Below are positions 34,749-44,090 of a stretch of 64,000 nt of DNA, piece by piece. Source of the stretch: Stenotrophomonas sp. ESTM1D_MKCIP4_1 (GTDB lineage Bacteria > Pseudomonadota > Gammaproteobacteria > Xanthomonadales > Xanthomonadaceae). Each line of letters opens with the position of its first letter. Within the stretch, counting starts at the first letter, position 1. The notes beneath the pieces are model-generated. The model saw only the letters and a program-made list of their open reading frames with translations. It was not told the DNA's origin and searched no databases. The stretch covers positions 2,764,731 through 2,828,730 of the forward strand of contig NZ_CP026004.1 of the NCBI RefSeq assembly GCF_003086895.1. Reading direction: 5' to 3'. Position numbers and translations under genes: made by a program.

Positions 34749-36680
34749 GTGCTGCCCGGAGTGTTGCCAGAGCTGGGCCAGATCCTGCTGCTGTGTGCGT
34801 TGCTGGCTTCGCTGCTGCAGGCCGGCCTGCCGCTGGTGGGCGCACAGCGCGGCAATGCGGCGTGGATGGCGGTGGCCCGTCCGGCCGCCTTCGCGCAACT
34901 GCTGCTGGTGGCCGGTGCGTTTGCCGTGTTGACCGCGGCCTTCGTGCAGCAGGATTTTTCGGTGCGCTACGTCGCCGAAAATTCCAATTCACTGCTGCCG
35001 ATGATCTACCGCTATTCCGCGGTGTGGGGCGCACACGAAGGGTCCCTGTTGATGTGGGCGCTGGTGCTGGCGCTGTGGACCGGTGCGGTGGCGCTGTTCT
35101 CGCAGCACCTGCCCGCTCAGGTGCGGGCGCGCGTGCTGGCGGTGATGGGCGTGGTCAGCGTCGGCTTCCTCGCCTTCCTCATCTTCACCTCCAACCCGTT
35201 CCTGCGGCTGAATCCTGCGCCGCTGGAAGGCCGCGACCTCAATCCATTGCTGCAGGACCCTGGGCTCATCATCCACCCGCCGATGCTGTACCTGGGCTAC
35301 GTGGGCTTTGCCGTGCCGTTCGCCTTCGCCGTCGCTGCCCTGCTGGAAGGTCGCGTGGATGCGCGCTGGCTGCGCTGGACGCGGCCTTGGACCAACGTCG
35401 CCTGGGGCTTTTTGACCCTGGGCATCGCGCTGGGCAGCTGGTGGGCGTACTACGAACTGGGCTGGGGCGGCTGGTGGTTCTGGGACCCGGTCGAGAATGC
35501 CAGCTTCATGCCATGGCTGGTCGGCGCGGCGCTCATCCATTCGCAGGCCGTCACTGAAAAGCGCGGCACCTTCGGCAGCTGGACCCTGCTGCTGGCCATC
35601 GCCGCCTTCGCGCTGTCGCTGCTGGGCACCTTCCTGGTGCGCTCGGGCGTGCTGACCAGCGTGCATTCGTTCGCCGCCGATCCCTCGCGCGGGCTGTTCA
35701 TCCTGGTGTTCCTGTCGCTGCTGGTCGGCGGCAGCCTGCTGCTGTACGTGCTGCGTGCCAGCGGCCTGAGCGTGGAGGCCGATGACCCGCGCCGCGGTTT
35801 CACCGCTACCTCGCGCGAGACGCTGTTGCTGGCCAACAATCTGCTGCTGGCCACGGCCTGCGCGATGGTGCTGCTGGGCACGCTGTATCCGCTGCTGGCC
35901 GATGCGCTGTCGCTGGGCAAGATCTCGGTGGGCCCGCCCTACTTCGGCAGCCTGTTCCTGCTGCTGATGGCACCGATGGTGCTGCTGCTGCCGTTCGGCC
36001 CGCTGGTGAAGTGGCAGCGCGACCAGCCCTCGCGGGCCTTCGCCCTGCTGGCGCCGTGGCTGGGCCTGGCCGTGCTGCTGGGCGCACTGGCCTGGTGGCA
36101 GGCGCCGCAGAACGGCTGGAAAGCCGGGCTGGGCGTGGCCGCCGCGGCATGGGTCGGGCTGGGTACTGCACGCTTTGTCTGGCAGCGCCTGCGCGGCAAT
36201 GGCCGCTTCACTGCCGAGATGCTGGGCATGATCGTGGCCCACACCGGCATCGCCGTGTTCCTGGCCGGCGCGCTGCTGGTCGAAGCATTGAACGTGCAGC
36301 GCGAGGTCGCATTGGCGCCCGGCCAACAGGTGGAGGTCGGTCGCTACGCGGTGCGCTTCGAGGGCGTGGATCATCGCGAAGGTCCCAACTTCACTGCGAA
36401 CCGGGGCCATTTGCGGGTGTTCCGCAACGGCCGCGAACGGGCCCTGCTGCATCCGGAAAAGCGCCTGTACGCCAGCGGCGGCCAGGTCATGACCGAAGCC
36501 GGCATCGATGCACGTCTCAGCGGTGATGTCTACGTGGCATTGGGCGAGCCACTGGGCAACAATGCCTGGGCGGTACGGGTGCATATCAAGCCGTTCGTGC
36601 GCTGGATCTGGCTGGGCGCACTGCTGATGGCCCTGGGCGGATTCATCACCGCCGCTGACCGCCGTTTCCGTCGTCCGTAG
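34749..36680 (+). CDS. ccmF: Cytochrome c heme lyase subunit CcmF
   Basis: A 643-aa inner-membrane protein with about 15 helices and the WWD-domain motif WGGWWFWDPVENASFMPWL, plus conserved histidines (PLIHPPML-type HPPMLYLGYVG, AHEGSLLMW). It receives heme from CcmE and attaches it to apocytochrome c with CcmH/I. The start is a GTG at 34749, directly after the ccmE stop. Confidence 0.96.
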   Translation: MLPGVLPELGQILLLCALLASLLQAGLPLVGAQRGNAAWMAVARPAAFAQLLLVAGAFAVLTAAFVQQDFSVRYVAENSNSLLPMIYRYSAVWGAHEGSLLMWALVLALWTGAVALFSQHLPAQVRARVLAVMGVVSVGFLAFLIFTSNPFLRLNPAPLEGRDLNPLLQDPGLIIHPPMLYLGYVGFAVPFAFAVAALLEGRVDARWLRWTRPWTNVAWGFLTLGIALGSWWAYYELGWGGWWFWDPVENASFMPWLVGAALIHSQAVTEKRGTFGSWTLLLAIAAFALSLLGTFLVRSGVLTSVHSFAADPSRGLFILVFLSLLVGGSLLLYVLRASGLSVEADDPRRGFTATSRETLLLANNLLLATACAMVLLGTLYPLLADALSLGKISVGPPYFGSLFLLLMAPMVLLLPFGPLVKWQRDQPSRAFALLAPWLGLAVLLGALAWWQAPQNGWKAGLGVAAAAWVGLGTARFVWQRLRGNGRFTAEMLGMIVAHTGIAVFLAGALLVEALNVQREVALAPGQQVEVGRYAVRFEGVDHREGPNFTANRGHLRVFRNGRERALLHPEKRLYASGGQVMTEAGIDARLSGDVYVALGEPLGNNAWAVRVHIKPFVRWIWLGALLMALGGFITAADRRFRRP

Positions 36681-36688
36681 GAGTTTCC

Positions 36689-37306
36689 ATGTCCGAGTCC
36701 CCCGCCCCGCGCCCCTCCCGCCCGCTGCCGCCGGTAGCCATCGTGATCGGCGTGCTGTTCTTCTTCGGCCTGCTGGGGCTGATGATCTACGGGGTGATGA
36801 AATCGGGCGACCCGCAGCGCGACGTGCTGCCTTCGGCCCTGATCGACAAGCCGGCACCGGCCTTCGCCCTGCCCGTGCTGCACGACCCCAGCATGACCGT
36901 GCGCAGCGAAGAGCTGCGCGGCGCCCCCTACCTGCTGAACGTGTGGGGCAGCTGGTGCGCCGCCTGCCGCGAGGAACATCCGGTGCTGACCCGCTTCGCC
37001 GAGAGCAAGCGCGTACGCGTGATCGGCTACAACTGGAAGGACGAACCGACCGACGCGCTGCACTGGCTGGAAACGCTGGGCAACCCGTTCATGGTGGTGC
37101 TGAGTGATGTGGAAGGCCGCACCGCCATCGACTGGGGCGTGACCGCTGCGCCGGAAACCTTCCTGGTGGACGGCAGCGGCATCGTGCGCTGGAAGTACAG
37201 CGGCGCGATGACCCAGCAGGTGGTGGACGAAAAACTGATCCCGGCACTGCAGAAGATCGAGCAGGCCCAGGGCAACGCCGATGCCGGCCTGCACGGCAAT
37301 CCGTAA
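36689..37306 (+). CDS. ccmG: Thiol:disulfide interchange protein DsbE/CcmG
   Basis: A 205-aa membrane-anchored thioredoxin-like protein. The anchor lies at about 16-38, and the active site WCAAC at 89-93 reduces the CxxCH cysteines of apocytochrome c. GVTAAPETFLVDGSGIV is the cis-Pro region typical of CcmG. The gene starts eight bases after ccmF. Confidence 0.95.
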   Translation: MSESPAPRPSRPLPPVAIVIGVLFFFGLLGLMIYGVMKSGDPQRDVLPSALIDKPAPAFALPVLHDPSMTVRSEELRGAPYLLNVWGSWCAACREEHPVLTRFAESKRVRVIGYNWKDEPTDALHWLETLGNPFMVVLSDVEGRTAIDWGVTAAPETFLVDGSGIVRWKYSGAMTQQVVDEKLIPALQKIEQAQGNADAGLHGNP

Positions 37307-37760
37307 GCCCCTGCGCGGGCTGCTGCTGGCCCTGCTGCTGGGTGCGGCACTGCCGGCGCCTGCCCAGCAGCCGCTGCACGACCCGCGTCCGCTCGCCTTC
37401 CGCGACGGCGCCGAGGAAGCACGTTTCCACGACTTGGCCGCGCAGCTGCGCTGCGTGCAGTGCCAGAACCAGTCGCTGGCCGATTCCAACGCACAGATCG
37501 CCCAGGACCTGCGCCGCGAAGTGCTGCAGCTGATGCAGCAGGGCCATGACGATGCGCAGATCAAACAATTCCTGGTCGCCCGCTACGGCGAATTCGTGCT
37601 GTACCAGCCGCCGCTGCAGCCGGGCACCTGGCTGCTGTGGGGCGGGCCACTGCTGTTGCTGGCGGCCGGCGGCGTGGTGGTGCTGGGCATTGTTCGACGC
37701 CGTGGCCGCAACGTCGCGCCTGGCCCCGCTGGCAACACCGATGAAGGAGACGGCTGGTGA
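37281..37760 (+). CDS. ccmH: Cytochrome c maturation protein CcmH
   Basis: A 159-aa protein with a signal peptide, then the redox motif LRCVQCQNQSLADSN (C58 and C61) in a three-helix bundle, and a C-terminal anchor (about 119-140). It handles the apocytochrome thiols with CcmG. The start overlaps the end of ccmG by 26 bases. It is the short CcmH, separate from CcmI, unlike the E. coli fusion. Confidence 0.94.
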   Translation: MPACTAIRKPLRGLLLALLLGAALPAPAQQPLHDPRPLAFRDGAEEARFHDLAAQLRCVQCQNQSLADSNAQIAQDLRREVLQLMQQGHDDAQIKQFLVARYGEFVLYQPPLQPGTWLLWGGPLLLLAAGGVVVLGIVRRRGRNVAPGPAGNTDEGDGW

Positions 37761-38737
37761 GCAACGCATTGCCAATCCTGGCCGGCCTGGCGGCTGCGCT
37801 GATGGCCGTGCTGGTGCTGTGGCCGCTGCGCCAGCAGGGCCGCCGTGGTTTCATGCTGGGCGTGCTGGCGCTCGGCGTGGTCGGTGCCTGCCTGTACCTG
37901 CTGGTGGGCGACCCGCGCGCCGCGCAGGTGCAGCCGGCGCCCTCGGTCGCCACCCTGCGTGATGGCGTGAACGCACTGCAGCAGGCACTGCAACGCGACC
38001 CGCAGCGTGCCGACGGCTGGGCGCTGTTGGGCCGTTCGCAGGCCGAACTGGGCGACGCCACTGCCGCCGCCGATGCCTTCGCCCGTGCTGTCGCCCTGGC
38101 ACCGGATGATGCCGGCGTGCTGGTGGAAGCCGCACAGGCCCGCGCGCAGGCGGATGCGGGCAAGCAGTTCGACGATACCGCGATGGGCTGGCTGCAGCAG
38201 GCGCGCCGCCTGGCACCGGATGCCGAACGGGCGAGCTGGCTGCTGGGCATCGCCTTGCGCCAGCGCGGCAGGAACACCGAAGCCGCCGATGTCTGGAGCA
38301 GCCTGCTGCCGCGGCTGGAGCCCGGTGCCGCACAGGCCCTGCAGGCGCAGATTGCCATCGCCCGCGAAGCGGCGGGCCAGGAACCGGCCACAGATGCACC
38401 CGCCCTGCTGCAGATACGCGTGCAGTTGCCCGCATCAGTAAAACAAGGCGATTGGCCGGCCAGCACCCAGGTGTTCGTGCTGGCCCGCGCCGTGGGCGGA
38501 CCGCCGATGCCGGTGGCTGCACGCAGACTGCCGCTGGCCGGCTTCCCAGCCACGGTGGGGCTGGGAGACGGTGACAGCCCCATGCCGACCGCACCGCTGT
38601 CGGCCCACACTGAAGTGGATGTACTGGCACGCATTTCGCGCAGCGGCAGCGCCAACCGCAGCGAAGGCGACCTGCAGAGCGAGGTGGTGCGCGTGACGCT
38701 GCCACATGATGGCGTGGTGGAGCTGCGGTTCCCCTGA
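37757..38737 (+). CDS. ccmI: Cytochrome c maturation protein CcmI (CycH)
   Basis: A 326-aa protein with two N-terminal helices (about 4-22 and 31-50) and a periplasmic TPR region (about 65-185; LRDGVNALQQALQRDPQRADGWALLGRSQAEL, ATAAADAFARAVALAPDDAGV) that holds the C-terminus of apocytochrome c. The rest is a beta-rich domain (about 215-326). The start is a GTG at 37757 overlapping the ccmH stop. It is the last ccm gene. Confidence 0.92.
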   Translation: MSNALPILAGLAAALMAVLVLWPLRQQGRRGFMLGVLALGVVGACLYLLVGDPRAAQVQPAPSVATLRDGVNALQQALQRDPQRADGWALLGRSQAELGDATAAADAFARAVALAPDDAGVLVEAAQARAQADAGKQFDDTAMGWLQQARRLAPDAERASWLLGIALRQRGRNTEAADVWSSLLPRLEPGAAQALQAQIAIAREAAGQEPATDAPALLQIRVQLPASVKQGDWPASTQVFVLARAVGGPPMPVAARRLPLAGFPATVGLGDGDSPMPTAPLSAHTEVDVLARISRSGSANRSEGDLQSEVVRVTLPHDGVVELRFP

Positions 38738-38747
38738 CCTGCACCCG

Positions 38748-38803
38748 GTAGTGCCGGCCGCTGGCCGGCAACCTCATGCATGCCGGCCAGCGGCCGGCAC
38801 TAC
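38748..38803. repeat. Inverted REP pair between ccmI and metX
   Basis: A GTAG-headed palindrome (stem GTGCCGGCCGCTGGCCGGCA) is followed by its inverted copy ending in CTAC at 38803. The two halves together make a large palindrome typical of paired SMAG elements. It could terminate the ccm operon transcript. Confidence 0.88.
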
Positions 38804-38830
38804 CGTTGTCTGCCCCGCTAGAATGCCTGC

Positions 38831-39943
38831 ATGACTGAATTCATCCCGCCCGGCACCCGCTTCCATGCCCTGCCCTCGCCCTTCCCGTTCAAGCGCGGTG
38901 GCGCCCTGCACGGTGCGCGCGTGGCCTACGAAACCTGGGGCACGCTCGCGGCCGATGGCGGCAACGCGATCCTCATCGTCACCGGTCTTTCGCCGGATGC
39001 GCATGCCGCCGCCAATGCGGCCAACCCTGCGCCCGGCTGGTGGGAAGCCATGGTCGGGCCGGGCAAGCCGATCGACACCGACCGCTGGTTCGTGGTCTGC
39101 GTCAATTCGCTGGGCAGCTGCAAGGGCTCCACCGGCCCGGCGTCGCTGAACCCGGCCACCGGTGAGCTCTACCGCCTCGATTTCCCGGAACTGTCGGTGG
39201 AAGACGGCGCGCGTGCGGCCATCGAGGTGGTGCATGCTCTGGGCATCGAACAACTGGCCTGTGTCATCGGCAATTCGATGGGCGGCATGACCGCGCTGGC
39301 GGTGCTGATGCTGCAGCCGGGCATCGCGCGCAGCCACATCAACATTTCCGGCAGCGCGCAGGCATTGCCCTTCTCCATCGCCATCCGTTCGCTGCAGCGC
39401 GAAGCCATCCGCCTGGACCCGCAATGGAACGGCGGGGGCTATTCCGAAACCGACTACCCGGAATCGGGCATGCGCATGGCGCGCAAGCTGGGCGTCATCA
39501 CCTACCGTTCCGCGCTGGAATGGGATGGCCGCTTCGGTCGCGTGCGGCTGGATTCGGACCAGACCGACGATGATCCCTTCGGCCTGGAATTCCAGGTGGA
39601 AAGCTATCTGGAAGGGCATGCCCGCCGCTTCGTTCGCTTCTTCGATCCGAACTGCTACCTGTACCTGAGCCGTTCGATGGACTGGTTCGACCTGGCCGAG
39701 TATGCCGACGGCGATGTGCTGGCCGGGCTGGCGAAGATCCGTGTCGACAAGGCACTGGCCATCGGCGCCAACACCGACATCCTGTTCCCCGTCCAGCAAC
39801 AGCAACAGGTGGCCGACGGTCTGCGTGCCGGCGGTGCCGATGCACAGTTCATCGGCCTGGAATCGCCACAGGGCCACGATGCCTTCCTGGTCGATTTCGA
39901 CCGCTTCGGCCCCGCCGTGCGCGGCTTCCTCGACGCGCTGTAA
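38831..39943 (+). CDS. metX: MetX-like O-acyltransferase (serine O-succinyltransferase or homoserine O-acyltransferase)
   Basis: A 370-aa alpha/beta-hydrolase acyltransferase. The nucleophile is S149 in GNSMGGM; D316 and H349 (NTDILFP, GHDAFL) complete the triad. NSLGSCKGSTGPASLNPATG forms the oxyanion/substrate loop. Such proteins are routinely labelled homoserine O-acetyltransferase, but work on parallel evolution of MetX/MetA enzymes reassigned Xanthomonadaceae members as serine O-succinyltransferases feeding cysteine synthesis. I favour that for this gene on taxonomic grounds. The sequence alone does not settle it. Confidence 0.88.
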   Translation: MTEFIPPGTRFHALPSPFPFKRGGALHGARVAYETWGTLAADGGNAILIVTGLSPDAHAAANAANPAPGWWEAMVGPGKPIDTDRWFVVCVNSLGSCKGSTGPASLNPATGELYRLDFPELSVEDGARAAIEVVHALGIEQLACVIGNSMGGMTALAVLMLQPGIARSHINISGSAQALPFSIAIRSLQREAIRLDPQWNGGGYSETDYPESGMRMARKLGVITYRSALEWDGRFGRVRLDSDQTDDDPFGLEFQVESYLEGHARRFVRFFDPNCYLYLSRSMDWFDLAEYADGDVLAGLAKIRVDKALAIGANTDILFPVQQQQQVADGLRAGGADAQFIGLESPQGHDAFLVDFDRFGPAVRGFLDAL

Positions 39944-40288
39944 GTGGCCTGGCGACGCAACCTTGCGCTGGCCGTGCTCGGCGCGCTCATTGCGCTGACG
40001 GTGTGCCAGATCGTGCCACTGTGGCTGGGTGGCTGGTGCCTGGCGGCCAGCACGGTGGCGTTGGGGTTGTACGGGCATGACAAGCGGGCGGCACAGCGCA
40101 AGGAGTGGCGCATTCCCGAACGCACGCTGCAGCTGCTGGCGCTGGCCGGTGGCTGGCCCGGTGCGCTGCTGGGCCAGGCGCTGTTCCGGCACAAGCACCG
40201 CAAGGCCGAATTCCAGTGGGTGTTCTGGATGTGCGTGGTGGCCAATGTCGCGTCGATCGCGGTGCTGCTGCGCGAATTTTCGCGATGA
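39944..40288 (+). CDS. DUF1294 small membrane protein
   Basis: A 114-aa protein with three or four hydrophobic segments. The DUF1294 signature is YGHDKRAAQRKEWRIPE followed by LLALAGGWPGALLGQALFRHKHRKAEFQ. The function is unknown. The start is a GTG immediately after the metX stop, so it is translationally coupled to metX. Confidence 0.85.
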   Translation: MAWRRNLALAVLGALIALTVCQIVPLWLGGWCLAASTVALGLYGHDKRAAQRKEWRIPERTLQLLALAGGWPGALLGQALFRHKHRKAEFQWVFWMCVVANVASIAVLLREFSR

Positions 40289-40302
40289 CCGCCCGGATGG
40301 GT

Positions 40303-40437
40303 GTAGAGCCGAGCCCATGCTCGGCTCCGCGCACAAAGGCAGCCGAGCTTGGGCTCGGCTCTACAGTAGATCCACGCCATGCGTGCACGCATCAGTAGAT
40401 CCACGCCATGCGTGGATGGGCCGGCCAGCGGCCGGCA
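40303..40437. repeat. Cluster of REP palindromes downstream of the DUF1294 gene
   Basis: At least four short palindromes: GTAGAGCCGAGCCCATGCTCGGCTCC near 40303 and its inverted partner ending in CTAC at 40364, two copies of the GTAGATCCACGCCATGCGT type near 40366 and 40395, and a GCCGGCCAGCGGCCGGC core near 40420. They lie between the convergent DUF1294 and cydC genes and come from at least three stem subfamilies. Confidence 0.85.
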
Positions 40438-40446
40438 CGACCGCGA

Positions 40447-42120
40447 TTACGCTTCGCGCTCCAGCACGCCATCACGCAGGCGGTACTGCACATCCACCAC
40501 GCCCTCGGGCAGATCGTCGTGGGTGATCATCAACAGGCTGCGGCCGTCCAGCAGGCTGGACAGATCCAGCAGCAGCGCGCGCGCAGTATCCACGTCCAGG
40601 CCTTCGGTGGGCTCGTCCAGCAGCAGGATCGGGGCATTGCGCAGCAGTGCGCGGGCCAGCGCCAGACGCCGTGCCTGCCCGGCTGACATCGTCGCGCCGT
40701 TCTCGCCCACCCAGGCCTGCAGGCCACCGTTGCGTTCAGCCCACTCACCCAGGCGCACACGCCGCAACACCGCCCACAGGGCATCATCGCCCGCATCCGG
40801 GTCGCCCAGCCGCAGGTTGTCGGCCACCGTACCGGCGAACACCGGCGCGTTCTGCGGCAGCCATGCCAGTTGCCGGTGCCAGTCGCTCTGGGCGAAGTCG
40901 CGCAGATCGCAACCACCGTAACTCAGCCGCCCTTGCTGCGGATCCCACAGGCGCAGCAACAGGCTCGACAGCGTGGTCTTGCCGCTGCCGCTGTCGCCAC
41001 GGATGGCGATGCGCTCACCCGCTGCCAGGCGCAGCTGCAACCCCGACAGCACCGGACGCGCCCCGCCCGGCCACTGGAAGTGCACGTTTTCCCATTCCAC
41101 CGCAGCGGCCTGCGGCACCGGCTGCGCCGCCTGCGGGTCCTCGACCGTGGGTGCCTGCTCGACGATGGCCTGCAGGCGGTCCGCGGCAACACGACCGGAC
41201 TGCAGCGACTGCCAGGCCAGGCCCATGCCCGCCCACAGCTCGATCATCGCCACGGTAAGAAACACCAGGCCGGCCGCCATTTCCGCGGCAATGCGCTGCT
41301 GTTCTGCTGCATGCAGGGCCAACGCCAGCATCGCTGCAAGGCCCAGCCCGGCCACCAGTCCATGCAGGGTGGAGGCGGCAATCAAGCGCCAGCGCCGACG
41401 TCGATCACGCGACGCCAGCTGCTTTGCCGCCACCCGAACCTTCAACTGCCACGCCGCATCGGCATGCAGCGCGGCCAGATCGCCCGCGCCTTCCAGCCCC
41501 TCGAACGCGGCGGTCCGCAGCGCCGCCCGGTGCGCGGCACGATCCGCCTCTTCGTGGTCATGCCCCCGCACGCCCAGCCATGGCACGCCCACGCCGATCA
41601 GCAGCGCCAGCACGGCCAGCAGCAGCGCCGCCGAGGGCAGGATCAGCGCGGCCGACCCCACCGCCACCAGCGACAACGCCGCCAAGGCGACCAGCGGCCC
41701 GATCGCGCGTACCAGCAGGCCATCCACTTCACCGATGTCGCCCAGCAGGCGGGCCAGCAGATCGCCGGTACGGGTGGCACCCAGCCGCGCCGGCGCCAGC
41801 GGCAGCGCGCGGCGGAAGAACCACACGCGCAGGTCGCGTGCGATGCGCAGCGTGGCATCGTGGCCCACCAGCTTCTCGAAGTAGCGCGAAACGATGCGGG
41901 CCATGGTCAGGCCGCGGATGCCGGCCGAGGGCGAGAAGAAGTTGAACCCCTGCGCCAGCCCGGCGGCACCGGCCAGCGCCGCCGCAGTGAGGAAGCCACC
42001 GGACAGGCCCAGCAATGCGGTGCCGGCCAGCATCGTCACCCACAGCAGCAGCACCGTCAGCAGCAGGCGCGGGCGATGGCGCAGGAACACCGCGCGCAGG
42101 GAATCGGGCGAACGGCTCAT
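40447..42120 (-). CDS. cydC: Thiol reductant ABC exporter subunit CydC
   Basis: A 557-aa half-transporter. Six helices in the first ~310 residues are followed by an ATPase domain with Walker A GDSGSGKTTLSSL, signature MSAGQARRLALARAL and Walker B ILLLDEPTEGLD. With CydD it exports cysteine/glutathione to the periplasm, which is required to assemble cytochrome bd. The ATG at 42120 overlaps the cydD stop; the upstream frame extension lies inside cydD. Confidence 0.94.
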   Translation of the reverse strand: MSRSPDSLRAVFLRHRPRLLLTVLLLWVTMLAGTALLGLSGGFLTAAALAGAAGLAQGFNFFSPSAGIRGLTMARIVSRYFEKLVGHDATLRIARDLRVWFFRRALPLAPARLGATRTGDLLARLLGDIGEVDGLLVRAIGPLVALAALSLVAVGSAALILPSAALLLAVLALLIGVGVPWLGVRGHDHEEADRAAHRAALRTAAFEGLEGAGDLAALHADAAWQLKVRVAAKQLASRDRRRRWRLIAASTLHGLVAGLGLAAMLALALHAAEQQRIAAEMAAGLVFLTVAMIELWAGMGLAWQSLQSGRVAADRLQAIVEQAPTVEDPQAAQPVPQAAAVEWENVHFQWPGGARPVLSGLQLRLAAGERIAIRGDSGSGKTTLSSLLLRLWDPQQGRLSYGGCDLRDFAQSDWHRQLAWLPQNAPVFAGTVADNLRLGDPDAGDDALWAVLRRVRLGEWAERNGGLQAWVGENGATMSAGQARRLALARALLRNAPILLLDEPTEGLDVDTARALLLDLSSLLDGRSLLMITHDDLPEGVVDVQYRLRDGVLEREA

Positions 42121-43874
42121 GCGCGCACCGCCTGCGCCGGATCGACCAGGCGCCCCTCGGGCAACAGCAGGCAGCGATCCGCCCACGCGATCACCGCCGG
42201 GCTGTGGGTGGCCACCACCACGCTGCGCCCGCGCGCATACGCCGCCAGGCTGCTCAACAAGGCCGCTTCGGTATCCGCGTCGAGGAAGGCCGTGGGCTCA
42301 TCCAGCAGCAGCACCTGCGGGTCGCGCAGCAGCAGGCGGGCCAGACCGATGCGCCGCGCCTCGCCCCCGGACAGGCCGAAGCCACGCTCACCGATCATCG
42401 TATTGAGCCCTTCCGGCAGGCGTCGGGCGAACTGCAGTACCTGCGCCGCCTCGGCCACCGCACGCAGGCGCGCATCGCTGGCAGCCGGGTCGGCCAGCCG
42501 CAGGTTGTCGGCAATCGAACCATGGAACAGGTAGGGGCGCTGGCTGGCATAGGCCACCTGCACACCGGGGCGCAGCTGCACGCGCCCGGCACGCGGCGGC
42601 AGCCAGCCGGCCAGCGCTTCCAGCAGCGTGCTCTTGCCCGAACCACTGGGCCCCACAAGGGCCAACCGCTGCCCCGGTTCCAGCCGCAGGTCCACCGCGT
42701 CCAGCACATCATGCGTGGCCCCCAGCGGGCGCAGCACCAGGCCCTGGGCCTGCAGCGGCGGCAGTGCGGCTTCGGCGGGCTCCACCGCCAGCGGTGCCGC
42801 CGCCACCTCGGCCACCGCCTGCTCCTCGGGCAGCGCAAGCAGCAGGCGTTCCACCTCGGCCGCCGCCGCCAGCGCGTTGGCGCGATCGTGGTAATGCGCG
42901 GCCAACCGGCGCAGCGGCGCGTAGAACTCCGGCGCCAGCAGCAGGCAGAACAGGCCCGCCCCCAGCGTGGGCACCGCCGCATGCAGGGACATCAGCCCCA
43001 GGTAGCTCAGGCCGAGATACAGCGCGACCATCGCCACGCTCACCGAGGCGAAGAATTCCAGCACGGTGGACGACAGGAAGGCGATGCGCAGCACCTTCAT
43101 GGTGCGCACGCGCACGCCTTCTGCGACCGCTTCGATGCCGGCCAGTTCAGCCTCGCCCTGCCCATACAGGCGCAGCAGGCCCAGGCCCTTGATGCGGTCG
43201 GCGAAGTGGCCGCTCATCCGCGCCAGTTCACCCAGCTGCGCGCGGCCGGCGGCTTCGGCGCCCCAGCCCACCAGCATCATGAAGAACGGCACCAGCGGCG
43301 CGGTGAACAGCAGGATCAGCGCCACCACCCAATCCACCCACGCCACCGCGGCCAGGATCAGCAGCGGCACCACCACCACTTCGGTGCGCACCGGCAGGAA
43401 GCCGCTGTAATAGCTTTCGATGGCATCGCCGTGGTGCAGCATCAGCTCGCCCAGTTCGCCGGTGCGGCGCTGCCGCAGCCACAGCGGGCCGTGGCCGAGC
43501 AGGCGCGCGAACACGCGCTCGCGCAGCGCCAGCCGCGCCGCGTCCGCTACGTCACCGGCCGCCGCCTGGGTGGCGCTGCCCAGCAGCGTGCGCAGCACCA
43601 GTACCGCGGCCAGCGCGCCCAGCACCGGCAGGCCGCTCGCCAGCGGCGCACGTTCCACCAGCACCTTCTGCACCAGCCAGGCGATGGCGGCGGCCTGGCC
43701 GATCAACAGCGCGCCGGACAGGCTGATGCACAGGGCCGCCAGCCGCTGCCGGCCCCGCGCCGCATGGGCCAGACCGGCCAGCCAGGCGGTGCGGGCGCGC
43801 CGCTGCAGGGTCGATGCGTCTTCTGCGGTGCGAGGCTCGGTAGCGGTCGGTTCGGCAGCGCTCAATGTCTTCAC
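42117..43874 (-). CDS. cydD: Thiol reductant ABC exporter subunit CydD
   Basis: A 585-aa partner of CydC, with six helices then an ATPase domain (Walker A GPSGSGKSTLLEAL, signature LSGGEARRIGLARLL, Walker B VLLLDEPTAFLD). The frame is open to an ATG at 43988, but that start would lie on the FNR box, so the in-frame GTG at 43874 is preferred; no strong ribosome-binding site marks either. It is divergent from cydAB. Confidence 0.9.
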   Translation of the reverse strand: MKTLSAAEPTATEPRTAEDASTLQRRARTAWLAGLAHAARGRQRLAALCISLSGALLIGQAAAIAWLVQKVLVERAPLASGLPVLGALAAVLVLRTLLGSATQAAAGDVADAARLALRERVFARLLGHGPLWLRQRRTGELGELMLHHGDAIESYYSGFLPVRTEVVVVPLLILAAVAWVDWVVALILLFTAPLVPFFMMLVGWGAEAAGRAQLGELARMSGHFADRIKGLGLLRLYGQGEAELAGIEAVAEGVRVRTMKVLRIAFLSSTVLEFFASVSVAMVALYLGLSYLGLMSLHAAVPTLGAGLFCLLLAPEFYAPLRRLAAHYHDRANALAAAAEVERLLLALPEEQAVAEVAAAPLAVEPAEAALPPLQAQGLVLRPLGATHDVLDAVDLRLEPGQRLALVGPSGSGKSTLLEALAGWLPPRAGRVQLRPGVQVAYASQRPYLFHGSIADNLRLADPAASDARLRAVAEAAQVLQFARRLPEGLNTMIGERGFGLSGGEARRIGLARLLLRDPQVLLLDEPTAFLDADTEAALLSSLAAYARGRSVVVATHSPAVIAWADRCLLLPEGRLVDPAQAVRA

Positions 43875-43987
43875 AGGCAACGGGGGATGCTCGGCATTGT
43901 AGGCGCAGGCAGAAGCGCCCCCCTGCGGCCAGCGGTCGCAGGGGTCACGGGATTGGCATACGATCCCCTTGGGCACCCATTCATACA

Positions 43988-44001
43988 TTGATCTGGATCA
44001 A
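43988..44001. promoter_or_regulatory. Perfect FNR/Anr-type binding site between cydDC and cydABX
   Basis: TTGATCTGGATCAA is an exact match to the TTGATNNNNATCAA consensus of FNR-family regulators. It lies 114 bases upstream of the preferred cydD start and 90 bases upstream of cydA, well placed to induce the low-oxygen oxidase and its maturation exporter together when oxygen falls. Confidence 0.85.
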
Positions 44002-44090
44002 GGCTGTTTGAAGTAGTCGGTCACATCATTCACCCGTAGACCACCCTTCCCGCCACCTGCAACGGCACTATCCAACGAGGTAGCCAGGCC

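Noticed and set aside
43875..43988. ATG start for cydD at 43988
   Set aside because: It would place the coding start on the FNR box and add a Cys/Pro-rich leader unlike CydD.
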